From contig CAZXYS010000005.1 of assembly GCA_964645005.1 (NCBI GenBank), forward strand, positions 77,709-141,708: a DNA stretch of 64,000 nt, written 5' to 3'. The first letter of the stretch is position 1; each line of letters begins with the position of its first letter. Both the position numbers and the translations under genes were made by a program. This DNA is from CAZXYS01 sp964645005. Lineage in GTDB: Bacteria > Bacteroidota > Ignavibacteria > Kapaibacteriales > UBA2268. Under the pieces are notes generated by a model. That model was given only the letters and a program-made list of their open reading frames with translations. It was not told where the DNA came from and did no database searches. This document shows positions 45,400-54,223 of the stretch, piece after piece.

Positions 45400-46134
45400 A
45401 TGTCAAAATTATTGATTTTGATACTATTTCTCTCACCAATAGCACTGCAAGCCCAGACAGCGGCGGAAATCATAGAAAGCGCCGAAGACCAGGTAAAAGG
45501 CAAAACAAGCAAGGGCACATTCATTATGCGAGTCGTAACGCCCGAATTCACACGCGAATTGACAATGAACGCCTGGTGGAAAGGCAATGAAAAAGCCCTT
45601 ATAGAGATCACTGCCCCGCCAAAAGAAAAGGGCAACAAAACCCTGAAGATCGGCAATGAAATGTGGAACTATCTCAAGAATACCGACAGAGTCATCAAAA
45701 TCCCACCTTCCATGATGCTGCAATCATGGATGGGTTCCGATCTTACCAACGACGACATTGTCCGCGAATCAAAGCTCACGGATGATTATAGCACGAGGAT
45801 AATGTTCGAAGAGAAAATCGCAGGCGATTCCTGCTGGAAGATAGAACTAACACCCAAACCGGACGTCCCTGTAGTTTGGGGAAAAATTTACTACTGGGTC
45901 AGAAAGCAGGATACTTTGCCGGCATTGGTACAGTATTACGACGAAAGCGGCGATAAACACCGAACCATGAAATTCTACGATTACCAGATGATGTCCGGCA
46001 GGAAGATCCCCAAAAAATGGAAGATCATAGATAACAAAAAGGAAGGTCATTACACGTTATTTATTTACGAAGATGTGGAATTCAACATTAGAATTCCCGA
46101 CAGAATATTTACGAGAAGGCAGTTAGAGAGATAA
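45400..46134 (+). CDS. LolA-like outer-membrane lipoprotein-sorting protein
   Basis: 244 residues. Signal peptide to about residue 20 (ALQAQ). The rest fits the COG2834 fold, a half-open beta barrel that carries lipoproteins or lipids: SKGTFIMRVVTPEFTRELTM, KALIEITAPPKEKGNKTLKI, WNYLKNTDRVIKIPPSMMLQ. The pattern with bulky hydrophobic residues lining a cavity is typical of LolA/LppX relatives. Its position ahead of a LolCE-like permease pair suggests it accepts a hydrophobic load in the periplasm. Cargo unknown. Confidence 0.85.
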   Translation: MSKLLILILFLSPIALQAQTAAEIIESAEDQVKGKTSKGTFIMRVVTPEFTRELTMNAWWKGNEKALIEITAPPKEKGNKTLKIGNEMWNYLKNTDRVIKIPPSMMLQSWMGSDLTNDDIVRESKLTDDYSTRIMFEEKIAGDSCWKIELTPKPDVPVVWGKIYYWVRKQDTLPALVQYYDESGDKHRTMKFYDYQMMSGRKIPKKWKIIDNKKEGHYTLFIYEDVEFNIRIPDRIFTRRQLER

Positions 46135-46151
46135 TGCGGATGTGGCTGGAA

Positions 46152-46215
46152 CATAAGTATGTGAATGTCATTCCTGCGAATGTCTTTAGATCCTGCTTCA
46201 GCAGGGCAGGAATCT
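46152..46215. repeat. Dispersed repeat, copy 2 (CATTCCTGC...GCAGGAATCT family)
   Basis: ATTCCTGC (46170-46177) is inverted as GCAGGAAT (46206-46213), and CCTGC/GCAGG (46192-46196/46201-46205) makes an inner hairpin. It matches the copy at 3068-3132, including CATAAGTATGT upstream. It lies between the LolA-like gene and the first permease gene within the operon, so it is transcribed. Confidence 0.65.
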
Positions 46216-46311
46216 TCAACTCTTTCCAACGCTCTAACTTTGGAAAGAAATACGGGACGCTACAGCGTCTATCAATCGAAACTGAACAATAAACCAAAAA
46301 CAAATAACATC

Positions 46312-47541
46312 ATGAACCTGATCTTAAAACTTGCATGGCGAAATATCTGGCGAAACTGGCGGCGGTCACTCATAACCATCTTAGCCGTTTTTTTTGCGGT
46401 ATTCCTATCGGTGGTGATGCGCGCAATGCAGCTCGGCACTTACGACGCTAACATTAAAACCGCTGTCAGAATATTCACAGGATATATGCAAATCCAGCAC
46501 GAGGGCTACAAAGACAATCCTTCCTTACTAAAAAGCTTTAAATTAAATAAAAATCTTAAAACAGCTATTGATAAAAATGAGCATATCCAGGGCTGCGCGC
46601 CGAGAGTCGAAAGCCAGGGACTCATTAGCTATCATGAAAATTCCCTCGGTGCAATGATAATCGGCATTGATAAAGATAAAGAGAAAAAAGTAACAACAAT
46701 CCAGGATAAAATACACGAGGGCAGAAATTTCAAAGAAGGTGCCATAGATGAAATTGTAGTCGGATATAAAATGCTGGAAAACCTCGAAGCTGAAATCGGG
46801 GATACAGTCGTTATGATGGCTCAGTGTTTTGACAGGTCGATGGGAAACAGGCTTTACAAAGTCGTCGGGACAATGAAAATGGGCGCTGAAGAATTCGACG
46901 GCATGGCTTGCTTCATGGACATCAAAGCAGCTTCGGAACTGCTCGCCATGGGCAATAGATTGACCTCAGTTGCCTTATCTCTCGAAAAAGTAGATGACAT
47001 TCCGCAGGTCAAACAATACCTGAAGAACAAAATTGAAAATCCTGATTTAACTATTCTCGATTGGGAAGAGTTAATGCCCGATTTCAAGCAATCAATCCAA
47101 CTCGATAACATAAGCGGCATTCTAATGCTGATAATGCTTGTAATAATAGTATCTTTCGGAATTTTGAACACAATGGTAATGTCAATAACAGAAAGATACA
47201 ATGAATTTGGCGTTATGCTGGCTCTCGGAACAGAGAACAGCCGCCTTGTCACAATCGTATTTTTCGAGCTTATATTTATCACAATTTTAGGAATAATTTT
47301 CGGGAACATTTTCGCTGCCGGCGTAAACTATTATCTTGTATTAAATCCAATAGTGCTGGGCGGCAAATTGGGGGGCATGATGGAAGAATTCGGCTTTATT
47401 CCCGCTATGCATTCAACAATGGATATAGCTATATTTCTCAGGACTTCCATCGGCGTGTTTGCAATTGCTATGCTGGTGTATTTTTACCCGGCATATAAGC
47501 TCTTCAAACTCGAACCATTGAAGGGCATTCGCTTTACTTGA
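46312..47541 (+). CDS. FtsX/LolE-type ABC permease, first of two
   Basis: 409 residues from the ATG at 46312. An upstream frame reaching 46165 runs through the dispersed repeat and is not credible. The start LILKLAWRNIWRNWRRSLIT is the typical first helix. A periplasmic MacB-PCD-like domain follows (about 55-240), then three transmembrane helices with FGILNTMVMSITERYNEFGV and PLKGIRF at the C-terminus. It pairs with the next permease and the LolD-like ATPase, and probably moves a lipid or lipoprotein from the outer leaflet of the inner membrane to the LolA-like protein. Confidence 0.86.
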   Translation: MNLILKLAWRNIWRNWRRSLITILAVFFAVFLSVVMRAMQLGTYDANIKTAVRIFTGYMQIQHEGYKDNPSLLKSFKLNKNLKTAIDKNEHIQGCAPRVESQGLISYHENSLGAMIIGIDKDKEKKVTTIQDKIHEGRNFKEGAIDEIVVGYKMLENLEAEIGDTVVMMAQCFDRSMGNRLYKVVGTMKMGAEEFDGMACFMDIKAASELLAMGNRLTSVALSLEKVDDIPQVKQYLKNKIENPDLTILDWEELMPDFKQSIQLDNISGILMLIMLVIIVSFGILNTMVMSITERYNEFGVMLALGTENSRLVTIVFFELIFITILGIIFGNIFAAGVNYYLVLNPIVLGGKLGGMMEEFGFIPAMHSTMDIAIFLRTSIGVFAIAMLVYFYPAYKLFKLEPLKGIRFT

Positions 47542-47579
47542 TCTTTTAATTAATTATAAACTATAACTAAGAGTTAAGA

Positions 47580-48794
47580 ATGTTATTTAAGATAGCCTGG
47601 CGAAATTTATGGCGAAATAAACGAAGGTCGTTGATAGTACTGACTTCGCTCGTTGTAGGCGTCGCTGTGCTTATAATCAGCGACAGCGTTATGCAGGGAA
47701 TGATCTACCAGATGCTGCACAATAATATCAGCCGCCACGTTTCGCATATTCAGATCCACAAAAAGGGCTGCCATGACAACAAGATAATTCAGAATAACAT
47801 TCCCAATCCCGAAGAAGTGGAAAAAGTATTGAAGAATTCCGAATTTGTCGAGCATTACGGCAAACGCCTTATTACATTCGGTTTGATCAGAAGCGCCGCG
47901 GGCTCTTCCGGCGGAGCTATCGTCGGCGTGGAACCGGGAAAGGAAAAGAAAATCACTGACATAGCGGCATCTATAGTGGATGGGAACTATATCGAGTCTG
48001 AAAAAGGCGGGATCGTAATCGGTAAAAAAATGGCGGAAAGGCTGGAAGTCGGCGTCGGCGACAAGATCGTAGCCGTTGCGGCGGGGTTGGACAGCACCGT
48101 AAGTTATGAGCTTTTCAGGGTAACGGGTATTTTCAGCACATCCAGCGCAGCATTCGAGCGCTCGCACGTATTCGTCCCAATAAATGCTTTATCGGACATG
48201 CTCTCGATGAACGGCAGGGTTTCCGAGTTCGCGATGGTCACTACAGATCAAAGAAATACTCTTGAATTTAAGGAAATACTAAAGGATAAACTCGGCGATT
48301 ATTACGAAGTTCTTGCATATCAGGATATAATTCCTCTTATCGTCGCTTATGTAAGCAGTTACAAGCAATTCATAATAGTATTTTATGTGATAATCGGCAT
48401 AGCTGTGATTTTCGGCGTGATAAACACGATGCTGATGTCGGTCTTTGAGCGAATACAGGAGTTCGGCGTGCTCATGTCCATCGGCATGAAGAATAACAAA
48501 ATCTTTGTAATGATCTTGCAGGAAGCTCTGGCTCTCGGTATCATTGGGACAATTTTCGGATTTATTGTTGGACTTGGCGTCTTTTATTATCTCAATTACG
48601 CAGGTATAAATCTTGCCGCATTTTCGGAGAGTTTATCTTCCTTTGGTGTTAGTAATGTTATTTATCCTGTGTTATCCGTTGATTTAGTAATAAATTCAAT
48701 TTTGATCATGCCCATAATGACTGTCATCGGCTCACTATATCCGGCTATAAAGACTGTCAGATTGCAGCCTACGGACGCAATGAGATATGTTTAA
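47580..48794 (+). CDS. FtsX/LolE-type ABC permease, second of two
   Basis: 404 residues. Same layout as the preceding permease: FKIAWRNLWRNKRRSLIVLT first helix, periplasmic domain with DSTVSYELFRVTGIF, then helices around FGVINTMLMSVFERIQEFGV and a last helix ending in RLQPTDAMRYV. The two proteins are clearly paralogues, suggesting a heterodimeric transporter as in LolCE. Its ATG follows the stop of the first permease by 38 bases. Confidence 0.88.
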   Translation: MLFKIAWRNLWRNKRRSLIVLTSLVVGVAVLIISDSVMQGMIYQMLHNNISRHVSHIQIHKKGCHDNKIIQNNIPNPEEVEKVLKNSEFVEHYGKRLITFGLIRSAAGSSGGAIVGVEPGKEKKITDIAASIVDGNYIESEKGGIVIGKKMAERLEVGVGDKIVAVAAGLDSTVSYELFRVTGIFSTSSAAFERSHVFVPINALSDMLSMNGRVSEFAMVTTDQRNTLEFKEILKDKLGDYYEVLAYQDIIPLIVAYVSSYKQFIIVFYVIIGIAVIFGVINTMLMSVFERIQEFGVLMSIGMKNNKIFVMILQEALALGIIGTIFGFIVGLGVFYYLNYAGINLAAFSESLSSFGVSNVIYPVLSVDLVINSILIMPIMTVIGSLYPAIKTVRLQPTDAMRYV

Positions 48795-48817
48795 AAAATA
48801 ATAAATTGAAGAATAAA

Positions 48818-49516
48818 ATGGAAATTGTAAAAGTAGAGAACGTAGAAAAAACCTATTCCGATCACGGGGCAGCCGTACATGCGCTGCGAGGCGTGGATTT
48901 TACTGTCAATGAAGGGCAATACGTCGTGATCGCCGGTCCGTCCGGTTCGGGAAAAACAACCCTGCTTAATGTAGTCGGTTCGCTGGATACCCCAAGCAAG
49001 GGAAAGGTGTATTTTCAGGGCGAAGACCTCAGCGGCAAGAAACGCAATGAGCTTGCAAAGCTGCGACTTGATAATATTGGCTTCATCTTTCAGGCATATA
49101 ACCTTATCCCGGTGTTGACTTCTCTCGAGAATATCGAATTCTCGATGATGCTTCGAGGCATCCCCGAGAAACAGCGATACGACAAAGCCATGGAAGTAAT
49201 GAAATACCTCGAGATAGACGAACTCGCCCAAAAGAAACCGAACCAGATCAGCGGCGGACAGCAGCAGCGTGTGGCTGTAGCGCGGGCTGTTGTCAATGAT
49301 CCGGCGGTCGTTCTCGCCGATGAGCCAACGGCAAACCTCGACTCAAAAACCGGCGCCAAACTTCTCGACATGATGGAAAGAATGAATGAAGAACGGAAAA
49401 TCACTTTCGTCTTTTCATCGCATGATCCGCAGGTAATAGAGCGCGCAAAGCGCCTGCTAATGCTTCGCGACGGCGTAATTGAAGAAGACAAATTTCAGGA
49501 ACAGAGGGATAATTGA
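48818..49516 (+). CDS. LolD/MacB-type ABC transporter ATPase
   Basis: 232 residues from the ATG at 48818; a TTG at 48806 adds 4. Walker A GPSGSGKTTLL, Q-loop FQAYNLIPVLT, signature ISGGQQQRVAVARA, Walker B VVLADEPTANLDS and the switch SSHDPQV are present. This family powers FtsX-type permeases. The gene closes the GbsR/LolA-like/permease/permease/ATPase operon, which has no TolC or membrane-fusion gene, favouring an extraction role over tripartite efflux. Confidence 0.93.
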   Translation: MEIVKVENVEKTYSDHGAAVHALRGVDFTVNEGQYVVIAGPSGSGKTTLLNVVGSLDTPSKGKVYFQGEDLSGKKRNELAKLRLDNIGFIFQAYNLIPVLTSLENIEFSMMLRGIPEKQRYDKAMEVMKYLEIDELAQKKPNQISGGQQQRVAVARAVVNDPAVVLADEPTANLDSKTGAKLLDMMERMNEERKITFVFSSHDPQVIERAKRLLMLRDGVIEEDKFQEQRDN

Positions 49517-49525
49517 CATGTTCGT

Positions 49526-49580
49526 CAGATGTGGGTGTCTCATAGGATGAAAATCGTGCCACACTTCGATTCCGCTAAAG
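49526..49580. repeat. Dispersed repeat (CACTTCGAYTCCGCT family), copy 2
   Basis: CACACTTCGATTCCGCT (49560-49576) matches 28909-28925 with one base changed, and CAGATG...TGTCTC (49526-49541) is also shared with that region. Just downstream, CATTGCATTGCGATAAATGCGAGG (near 49598) resembles the end of the GTCATTGCGAG repeat. Confidence 0.5.
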
Positions 49581-49592
49581 GTGACAAAAACA

Positions 49593-50471
49593 TTAGTCAT
49601 TGCATTGCGATAAATGCGAGGTAATATCTACCGTCCTCTCCCCTATTACCTCCGCAGAGCCTTCGAGAATAACGGATCCTATATTTTCGGGTTTACCCTT
49701 GATACTTACCATTAGCTGGCTGCCGCTCGGTGGTATTATGGTAATGGGGAAATTTAATTTTCCTTTTAATGCAATTGACAGAGCAGTGGATATAGCACCA
49801 GTACCACAGGCACCTGTAAAAGCTTCTACGCCGCGTTCGTAAGTTATTAGTTCCACTTCTTTGTTATCTTTTATTTCATAAAAATTGACGTTTACACCCT
49901 TCGGGGAAAATCTATCCATATTTCTAATTTTTTGTCCTAATTCGGTTAACTCAAATTCAGTAAATTCGTGGTATGGCTGCTCTAAATCATTAACATCAAT
50001 AACAATATGGTCGGAATTAACATCAACGTAATCTGCTGGTATATTTTTATTATTTAACTTTAATTCCAGTCCTGAATCAATTTTTACAGGGGGGGGGAAT
50101 TCAATTTTGATGGATTTCTCGGCAAATTCTCCTTTATAGATATTCCCTGACATGCTGAAATTAACAGGAAAATCTTTTTTATGATCTATATATCCGGCAA
50201 TCTCGGCAAATTTGAAAGCGCACCTGGCACCATTGCCGCACATCATGCCACTGGTACCATCGGGATTGAAATAGAGAGTTTCGAACGAATGCCCATCCTT
50301 TGAATTATTCAAAATCAATAAACCTTCTGTTGCGAGTGGGGAATCTCCCTGTGCGCTGCAAAGCGTTTGAGCTAATTCGGACAGGTTTTTTTCATCAAGC
50401 TCATATTCACGGTTGTCAATCACCGTAAAAAGATTTCCAGCACCGGACATATAAGTTAAGTTCAGTTTCAT
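49593..50471 (-). CDS. dapF: Diaminopimelate epimerase
   Basis: 292 residues. It interconverts LL- and meso-diaminopimelate for lysine and peptidoglycan synthesis. The two catalytic cysteines are Cys78 (MMCGNGARC) and Cys222 (GACGTGA). The conserved glutamate and glycine-rich substrate-binding blocks are present. The suhB-like gene follows 12 bases upstream on the same strand, so they may form one transcript. Confidence 0.94.
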   Translation of the reverse strand: MKLNLTYMSGAGNLFTVIDNREYELDEKNLSELAQTLCSAQGDSPLATEGLLILNNSKDGHSFETLYFNPDGTSGMMCGNGARCAFKFAEIAGYIDHKKDFPVNFSMSGNIYKGEFAEKSIKIEFPPPVKIDSGLELKLNNKNIPADYVDVNSDHIVIDVNDLEQPYHEFTEFELTELGQKIRNMDRFSPKGVNVNFYEIKDNKEVELITYERGVEAFTGACGTGAISTALSIALKGKLNFPITIIPPSGSQLMVSIKGKPENIGSVILEGSAEVIGERTVDITSHLSQCND

Positions 50472-50483
50472 AAATATTACTTA

Positions 50484-51275
50484 TTAACTGTTAATATTAT
50501 TCAATATTTTTAAGAACTCCTGATGTAAAATTCCGTTCGTTGCAAGGATAGTGTCACTGTCAATTTCAAATTTATTAGCATCATAATCTGTAACCGTTCC
50601 GCCTGCTTCTTCTACGATCAAATAGCCGGCAGCTACATCCCAGGGATGAAGATAAACTTCCCAGAATACATCAAATATGCCGGCAGCTACATAGCATAGA
50701 TCTAATGCTGCGGATCCAAGCCTTCTGACAGGAATTCCTCTGCCGACCATTTTAGAAAAAATATCAATGCTATAATAGGGATTTTCATTGATATTATAAG
50801 GAAATCCCGTTACAACAAATGCCGACTTAAGATCATTATTATCGCTGACTTTAATAGGTTTATCATTTCTGAAAGCACCATTTCCTTTTACTGCTGTGAA
50901 CATTTCTTTTAAGATAGGATTATACACTGCACCTGCAAGAATTTCGCCTTTATATTCGGCGGCTGCACTTACACTGAAAATTGGCAGATTATGCGCAAAA
51001 TTCACTGTACCATCCAATGGATCAATTACCCAGCGTATTTTGCCGCCTGAATCTTTTCCCGTATAACCACTTTCCTCTGCAAGTATAATATGATCGGGAA
51101 ATTCTTTAAGTATATGATCTATTATAGCTTTTTCAGCGCGATGGTCATATTCGGTAACAAGGTTGTTCCTTCCTTCTTTGCTGTCAATTTCGAAATTGGT
51201 GCCGAAACCTTCTCTAAGTATATTCCCAGCTTTAAGTGCCGCATCCTTAGCGCATTTGACTAAATTATCCTGCAT
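50484..51275 (-). CDS. suhB: Inositol monophosphatase family protein
   Basis: 263 residues. The lithium-sensitive phosphatase motifs are Glu67/Glu68 (LAEESG), WVIDPLDGTVNF with Asp85 and Asp88, and PWDVAAGYLIVEEAGG near the C-terminus. Such enzymes hydrolyse inositol phosphates or act as SuhB, an RNA-polymerase cofactor. Which applies cannot be decided here. The symbol follows the family rather than a proven function. Confidence 0.9.
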   Translation of the reverse strand: MQDNLVKCAKDAALKAGNILREGFGTNFEIDSKEGRNNLVTEYDHRAEKAIIDHILKEFPDHIILAEESGYTGKDSGGKIRWVIDPLDGTVNFAHNLPIFSVSAAAEYKGEILAGAVYNPILKEMFTAVKGNGAFRNDKPIKVSDNNDLKSAFVVTGFPYNINENPYYSIDIFSKMVGRGIPVRRLGSAALDLCYVAAGIFDVFWEVYLHPWDVAAGYLIVEEAGGTVTDYDANKFEIDSDTILATNGILHQEFLKILNNINS

Positions 51276-51595
51276 TTCATAATGTTTTAGTTTAACATAA
51301 TTTTGGTTTTATAGTCGATTTAGTTCGCTGTTCATTATAAAAGTTGTACTTTGTTGAAATCAATTACGCAATAAGAACAAAATACAGCTTTTGAGAAATT
51401 TATAGCTTACCAAATTGGAGAGTGTCTGTTAAAACACGCTAAATCAATATTAATCAAAAAACTATGACTCTTAAATACCGCACTGACAATTGATAGAGAT
51501 TGCTTCGCTTCGCCCGCAATAAAGTAACATCAACGTTCTCACATAGGCTGGGAATTTGCGAAGCAGTAAGCCCAAAAAATATTTAGAGTTTTACC
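51276..51595. other. Intergenic region with a repeat relic
   Basis: 320 bases between two minus-strand genes. No open frame or RNA was recognised. A fragment resembling the GTCATTGCGAG repeat (GATTGCTTCGCTTCGCCCGCAA) lies near 51500-51522, and the start regions of both flanking genes are AT-rich. Nothing else is supported. Confidence 0.5.
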
Positions 51596-52009
51596 CTATA
51601 AACTTTTTGTGAAAGTGACTATATTTTTTCCATTTTTACGTTCATAGTGGAAATCATCCATCATTTCTTTGACGAGATGGATCCCTAAACCTCCGACTTC
51701 TCTTTCACAAAGCGGCGCTTCAAGATCCGGAGAAGGATATACCAACGGATTGAATTCATCACCATCATCTTCGACGGTTACCCTGACATTGTCGATATTA
51801 TTCTCCACTTTAATATTGATATCATGAATTTCATCATCACTATAAGCATAGAAAATTATATTTGATACTATTTCTTCGAGACAGAGATCCAGCCTGAAAA
51901 AAATATCAGGCGGGATCTCCAGATCGGATGTAATTTGCTCAAGCCAGCTATGAAGCCTGCTAAGTTCAGTGCGCTCGCTTTTTAGAGTTATGGTTTCCGT
52001 CTCTGTCAT
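51596..52009 (-). CDS. RsbW/SpoIIAB-like anti-sigma serine kinase
   Basis: 137 residues. A GHKL ATPase of the anti-sigma regulatory type: the N-box FRLDLCLEEIVSNIIFYAY holds the Glu/Asn that bind Mg-ATP, then VEDDGDEFNP (G1 region) and REVGGLGIHLVKEMMD (G2 region). It likely binds a sigma factor and phosphorylates an antagonist protein in a partner-switching system. No STAS antagonist or PP2C phosphatase is adjacent, so partners must lie elsewhere. Confidence 0.9.
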   Translation of the reverse strand: MTETETITLKSERTELSRLHSWLEQITSDLEIPPDIFFRLDLCLEEIVSNIIFYAYSDDEIHDINIKVENNIDNVRVTVEDDGDEFNPLVYPSPDLEAPLCEREVGGLGIHLVKEMMDDFHYERKNGKNIVTFTKSL

Positions 52010-52109
52010 TAATTGAAATAATTATTGTTTACTTTTACATAAAGCATTATTTTGTAATTAAAGACATTGATTTCAGAAAATTTATTTTTAATAATCATAA
52101 ACAAAAATA

Positions 52110-53519
52110 ATGAAAAATCCAGTAATACCCATATTGTTTATCATATTGTTTGTTTTCTCCTGCAGTGAAAATAAAGAATCAGAGAAAAAATCCACTAAAG
52201 AAACCGCAGCTAAAGAAGATTTTACAACAGGTAAAATCATCGAAAATATTAAATGTAAGAATGATCCATCGCTCAGTTATGATCTGTATTTACCTGATGA
52301 ATACACTTCTGAAGAAAAATACCCTGTTATATATTTATTCGATCCGAGAGGGTTAGGAATTCTGCCTGTTCGGGCTTTCAAAGCGTCCGCTGAGAAATTC
52401 AATTATATACTTGCCGGCTCAAATGATATGAAAAATAAATTAAATTGGGATCAAATAAGCCGAATAGCAAGCCTGCTCTTTGATGACACGAATACGAGGC
52501 TGTCAATCGATGAGAGGAAAGTATACATAGCTGGCTTTTCAGGCGGAGCAAGAGCCGGTACCTCAATTGCTGCCAGGCTTGGAGGGATAAATACTGTTAT
52601 TGGTATGAGTGCAGGTTTTTCCAAGAATCCGATAAATGCTCAGCATAAATTCGATTTTATAGGAATTGCGGGGAAATATGATTTTAACTATTTGGAAATG
52701 CAACAATTAGATAATACGCTGGACGATTCCGATTATCATCATCAATTTCTGTATTTTGAAGGCGGGCATAAGTATCCGGATCAGAAAACAATTGGCGATG
52801 TTTTTATCTGGCTGGAGATCAACATGATGAAGAAAGGATTGAAGCCGGTTAATAAACAATTAATCACAGGTTTTACGATAAAACATGAAAATCTTATCAG
52901 GGAAAACAGAAAAAATAAGAAACCTATATATGAAAATTACAAGATTTACAAAAAAATGATCGGTTATTTGGATGGTATAGCTCAACTGACAGAATATAAG
53001 AGGCTTTTCGAGGAACTCAAAGATTCAAAGCATATTCAGCAGCGACTACAAGAAAAGCAAGAACTGATGCAGAAAGAATCAGACTTGCGAAATGAATTTA
53101 TGGAATTATTACAGCAGGGCAAAGCGAAAGTTTTGATAGACAGCATAAAAAATATAGATTCTGAGGTTGAAAATGAGTCAGTTAAAAAAAGGACTTTGAA
53201 TTACCTGAGTATGGTTAGTTATTTGCTTGCAATGAACAAAATTAGCAGTGGTGATTTTGATACAGCTAAAGAATTAATTAAAATTTACGAAATAGTCGAC
53301 CCGGATAATCCCGACAGATACTTTCTTAAAGCATGTTTGGAAGCGCAAGCCCGCAACAAACAAGAATCTCTGAGTTATCTTGATGACGCTGCGGAGAATG
53401 GCTTTTTCGATTATAAAAAGCTTGAAAATGAAGAACTGCTAAATGTGATCAAAGACAAGGAAAATTATGAAAACATCCTTAATAAAGTTAAGAAAAATCT
53501 TGATAATAAATACAAATAG
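52110..53519 (+). CDS. Lipoprotein with esterase-like domain and helical C-terminus
   Basis: 469 residues. Lipobox FVFSC makes Cys18 the lipidation site. Residues about 45-240 form an alpha/beta hydrolase: the nucleophile elbow GFSGG gives Ser144, and Asp191 and His220 (EGGHK) are plausible partners. From about 265 the protein is helical, with a Glu/Lys/Gln-rich coiled region and then a TPR-like part (LNYLSMVSYLLAMNKIS). It probably acts on an ester in the periplasm or outside the cell. The substrate is unknown. Confidence 0.75.
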   Translation: MKNPVIPILFIILFVFSCSENKESEKKSTKETAAKEDFTTGKIIENIKCKNDPSLSYDLYLPDEYTSEEKYPVIYLFDPRGLGILPVRAFKASAEKFNYILAGSNDMKNKLNWDQISRIASLLFDDTNTRLSIDERKVYIAGFSGGARAGTSIAARLGGINTVIGMSAGFSKNPINAQHKFDFIGIAGKYDFNYLEMQQLDNTLDDSDYHHQFLYFEGGHKYPDQKTIGDVFIWLEINMMKKGLKPVNKQLITGFTIKHENLIRENRKNKKPIYENYKIYKKMIGYLDGIAQLTEYKRLFEELKDSKHIQQRLQEKQELMQKESDLRNEFMELLQQGKAKVLIDSIKNIDSEVENESVKKRTLNYLSMVSYLLAMNKISSGDFDTAKELIKIYEIVDPDNPDRYFLKACLEAQARNKQESLSYLDDAAENGFFDYKKLENEELLNVIKDKENYENILNKVKKNLDNKYK

Positions 53520-53539
53520 CACTTATCCAGGTTGTTTTC

Positions 53540-54190
53540 TTAATCTTCAGGATGCTCCAAATATTGATCGAGGGAAGAACCTGAGCTTTTCGGCTCGCCC
53601 AGATGAGGTGCCGCAAATTTTTCGACATATTTTCCAATAATATCGAATTCCAGATTTACTTGAATACCGGGACGAAGTTCCCTTAGCACAGTTACTTCCC
53701 AGGTGTGGGGAATAATTGTGACCATAAATTTGTTTTCTTCAACTCTTGCTGTTGTAAGGCTAACTCCATCTATAGCTATCGAACCGGCATTGACAACATA
53801 TTTTGAAAACCCGGAAGGAAAACTTACCCAGACCAGCCTGTCAGTTTCCTGGTGACCAACGGAAAGTACTGTGCCGCGACAATCAACATGCCCCTGTACA
53901 AGATGACCTCCCATTCTATCTCCGAGTCTGGCTGCTCTTTCGAGATTGACTTTCTTTCCGGGACGGAAATCCTTCAGGGTGCTTTTTCTTAGAGTTTCTT
54001 CCACCGCTATGAAATCAAAAGATCTATCAGTATGAGACATAACGGTCTGGCAGACACCATTGATAGAAACCGAATCATCCACTTTGAGGTCTTCCATAAT
54101 TTTCGAGGCTTCCACTGTGAATTTTTTTCCGCCGCCAACAGGATTAGCGGAACGGATATAACCAATTTCCTCAATTAAACCTGTAAACAT
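53540..54190 (-). CDS. ribE: Riboflavin synthase, alpha chain
   Basis: 216 residues. It dismutates two lumazines to make riboflavin. The two homologous lumazine-binding repeats start MFTGLIEEIG and MGGHLVQGHVDCRG (about residue 95), each followed by conserved SINGVCQTV or SIAIDGVSLTTA blocks. No other rib genes are near and no FMN riboswitch is visible upstream. The C-terminus carries a short Asp/Ser/Pro-rich tail. Confidence 0.94.
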   Translation of the reverse strand: MFTGLIEEIGYIRSANPVGGGKKFTVEASKIMEDLKVDDSVSINGVCQTVMSHTDRSFDFIAVEETLRKSTLKDFRPGKKVNLERAARLGDRMGGHLVQGHVDCRGTVLSVGHQETDRLVWVSFPSGFSKYVVNAGSIAIDGVSLTTARVEENKFMVTIIPHTWEVTVLRELRPGIQVNLEFDIIGKYVEKFAAPHLGEPKSSGSSLDQYLEHPED

Positions 54191-54223
54191 TTTGTCCTCT
54201 GAAAGTTAGAGTTAATGTAAAAT

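Noticed and set aside
45239..45656. Minus-strand frames across the GbsR/LolA-like junction
   Set aside because: They are antisense to two well-supported genes and show no motif or ribosome site.
46165..46311. N-terminal extension of the first permease
   Set aside because: The frame runs through a dispersed repeat; the ATG at 46312 begins at the expected first helix.
53540..54223. FMN riboswitch at riboflavin synthase
   Set aside because: Only 33 bases separate it from the RNase R gene and no conserved riboswitch sequence was seen.
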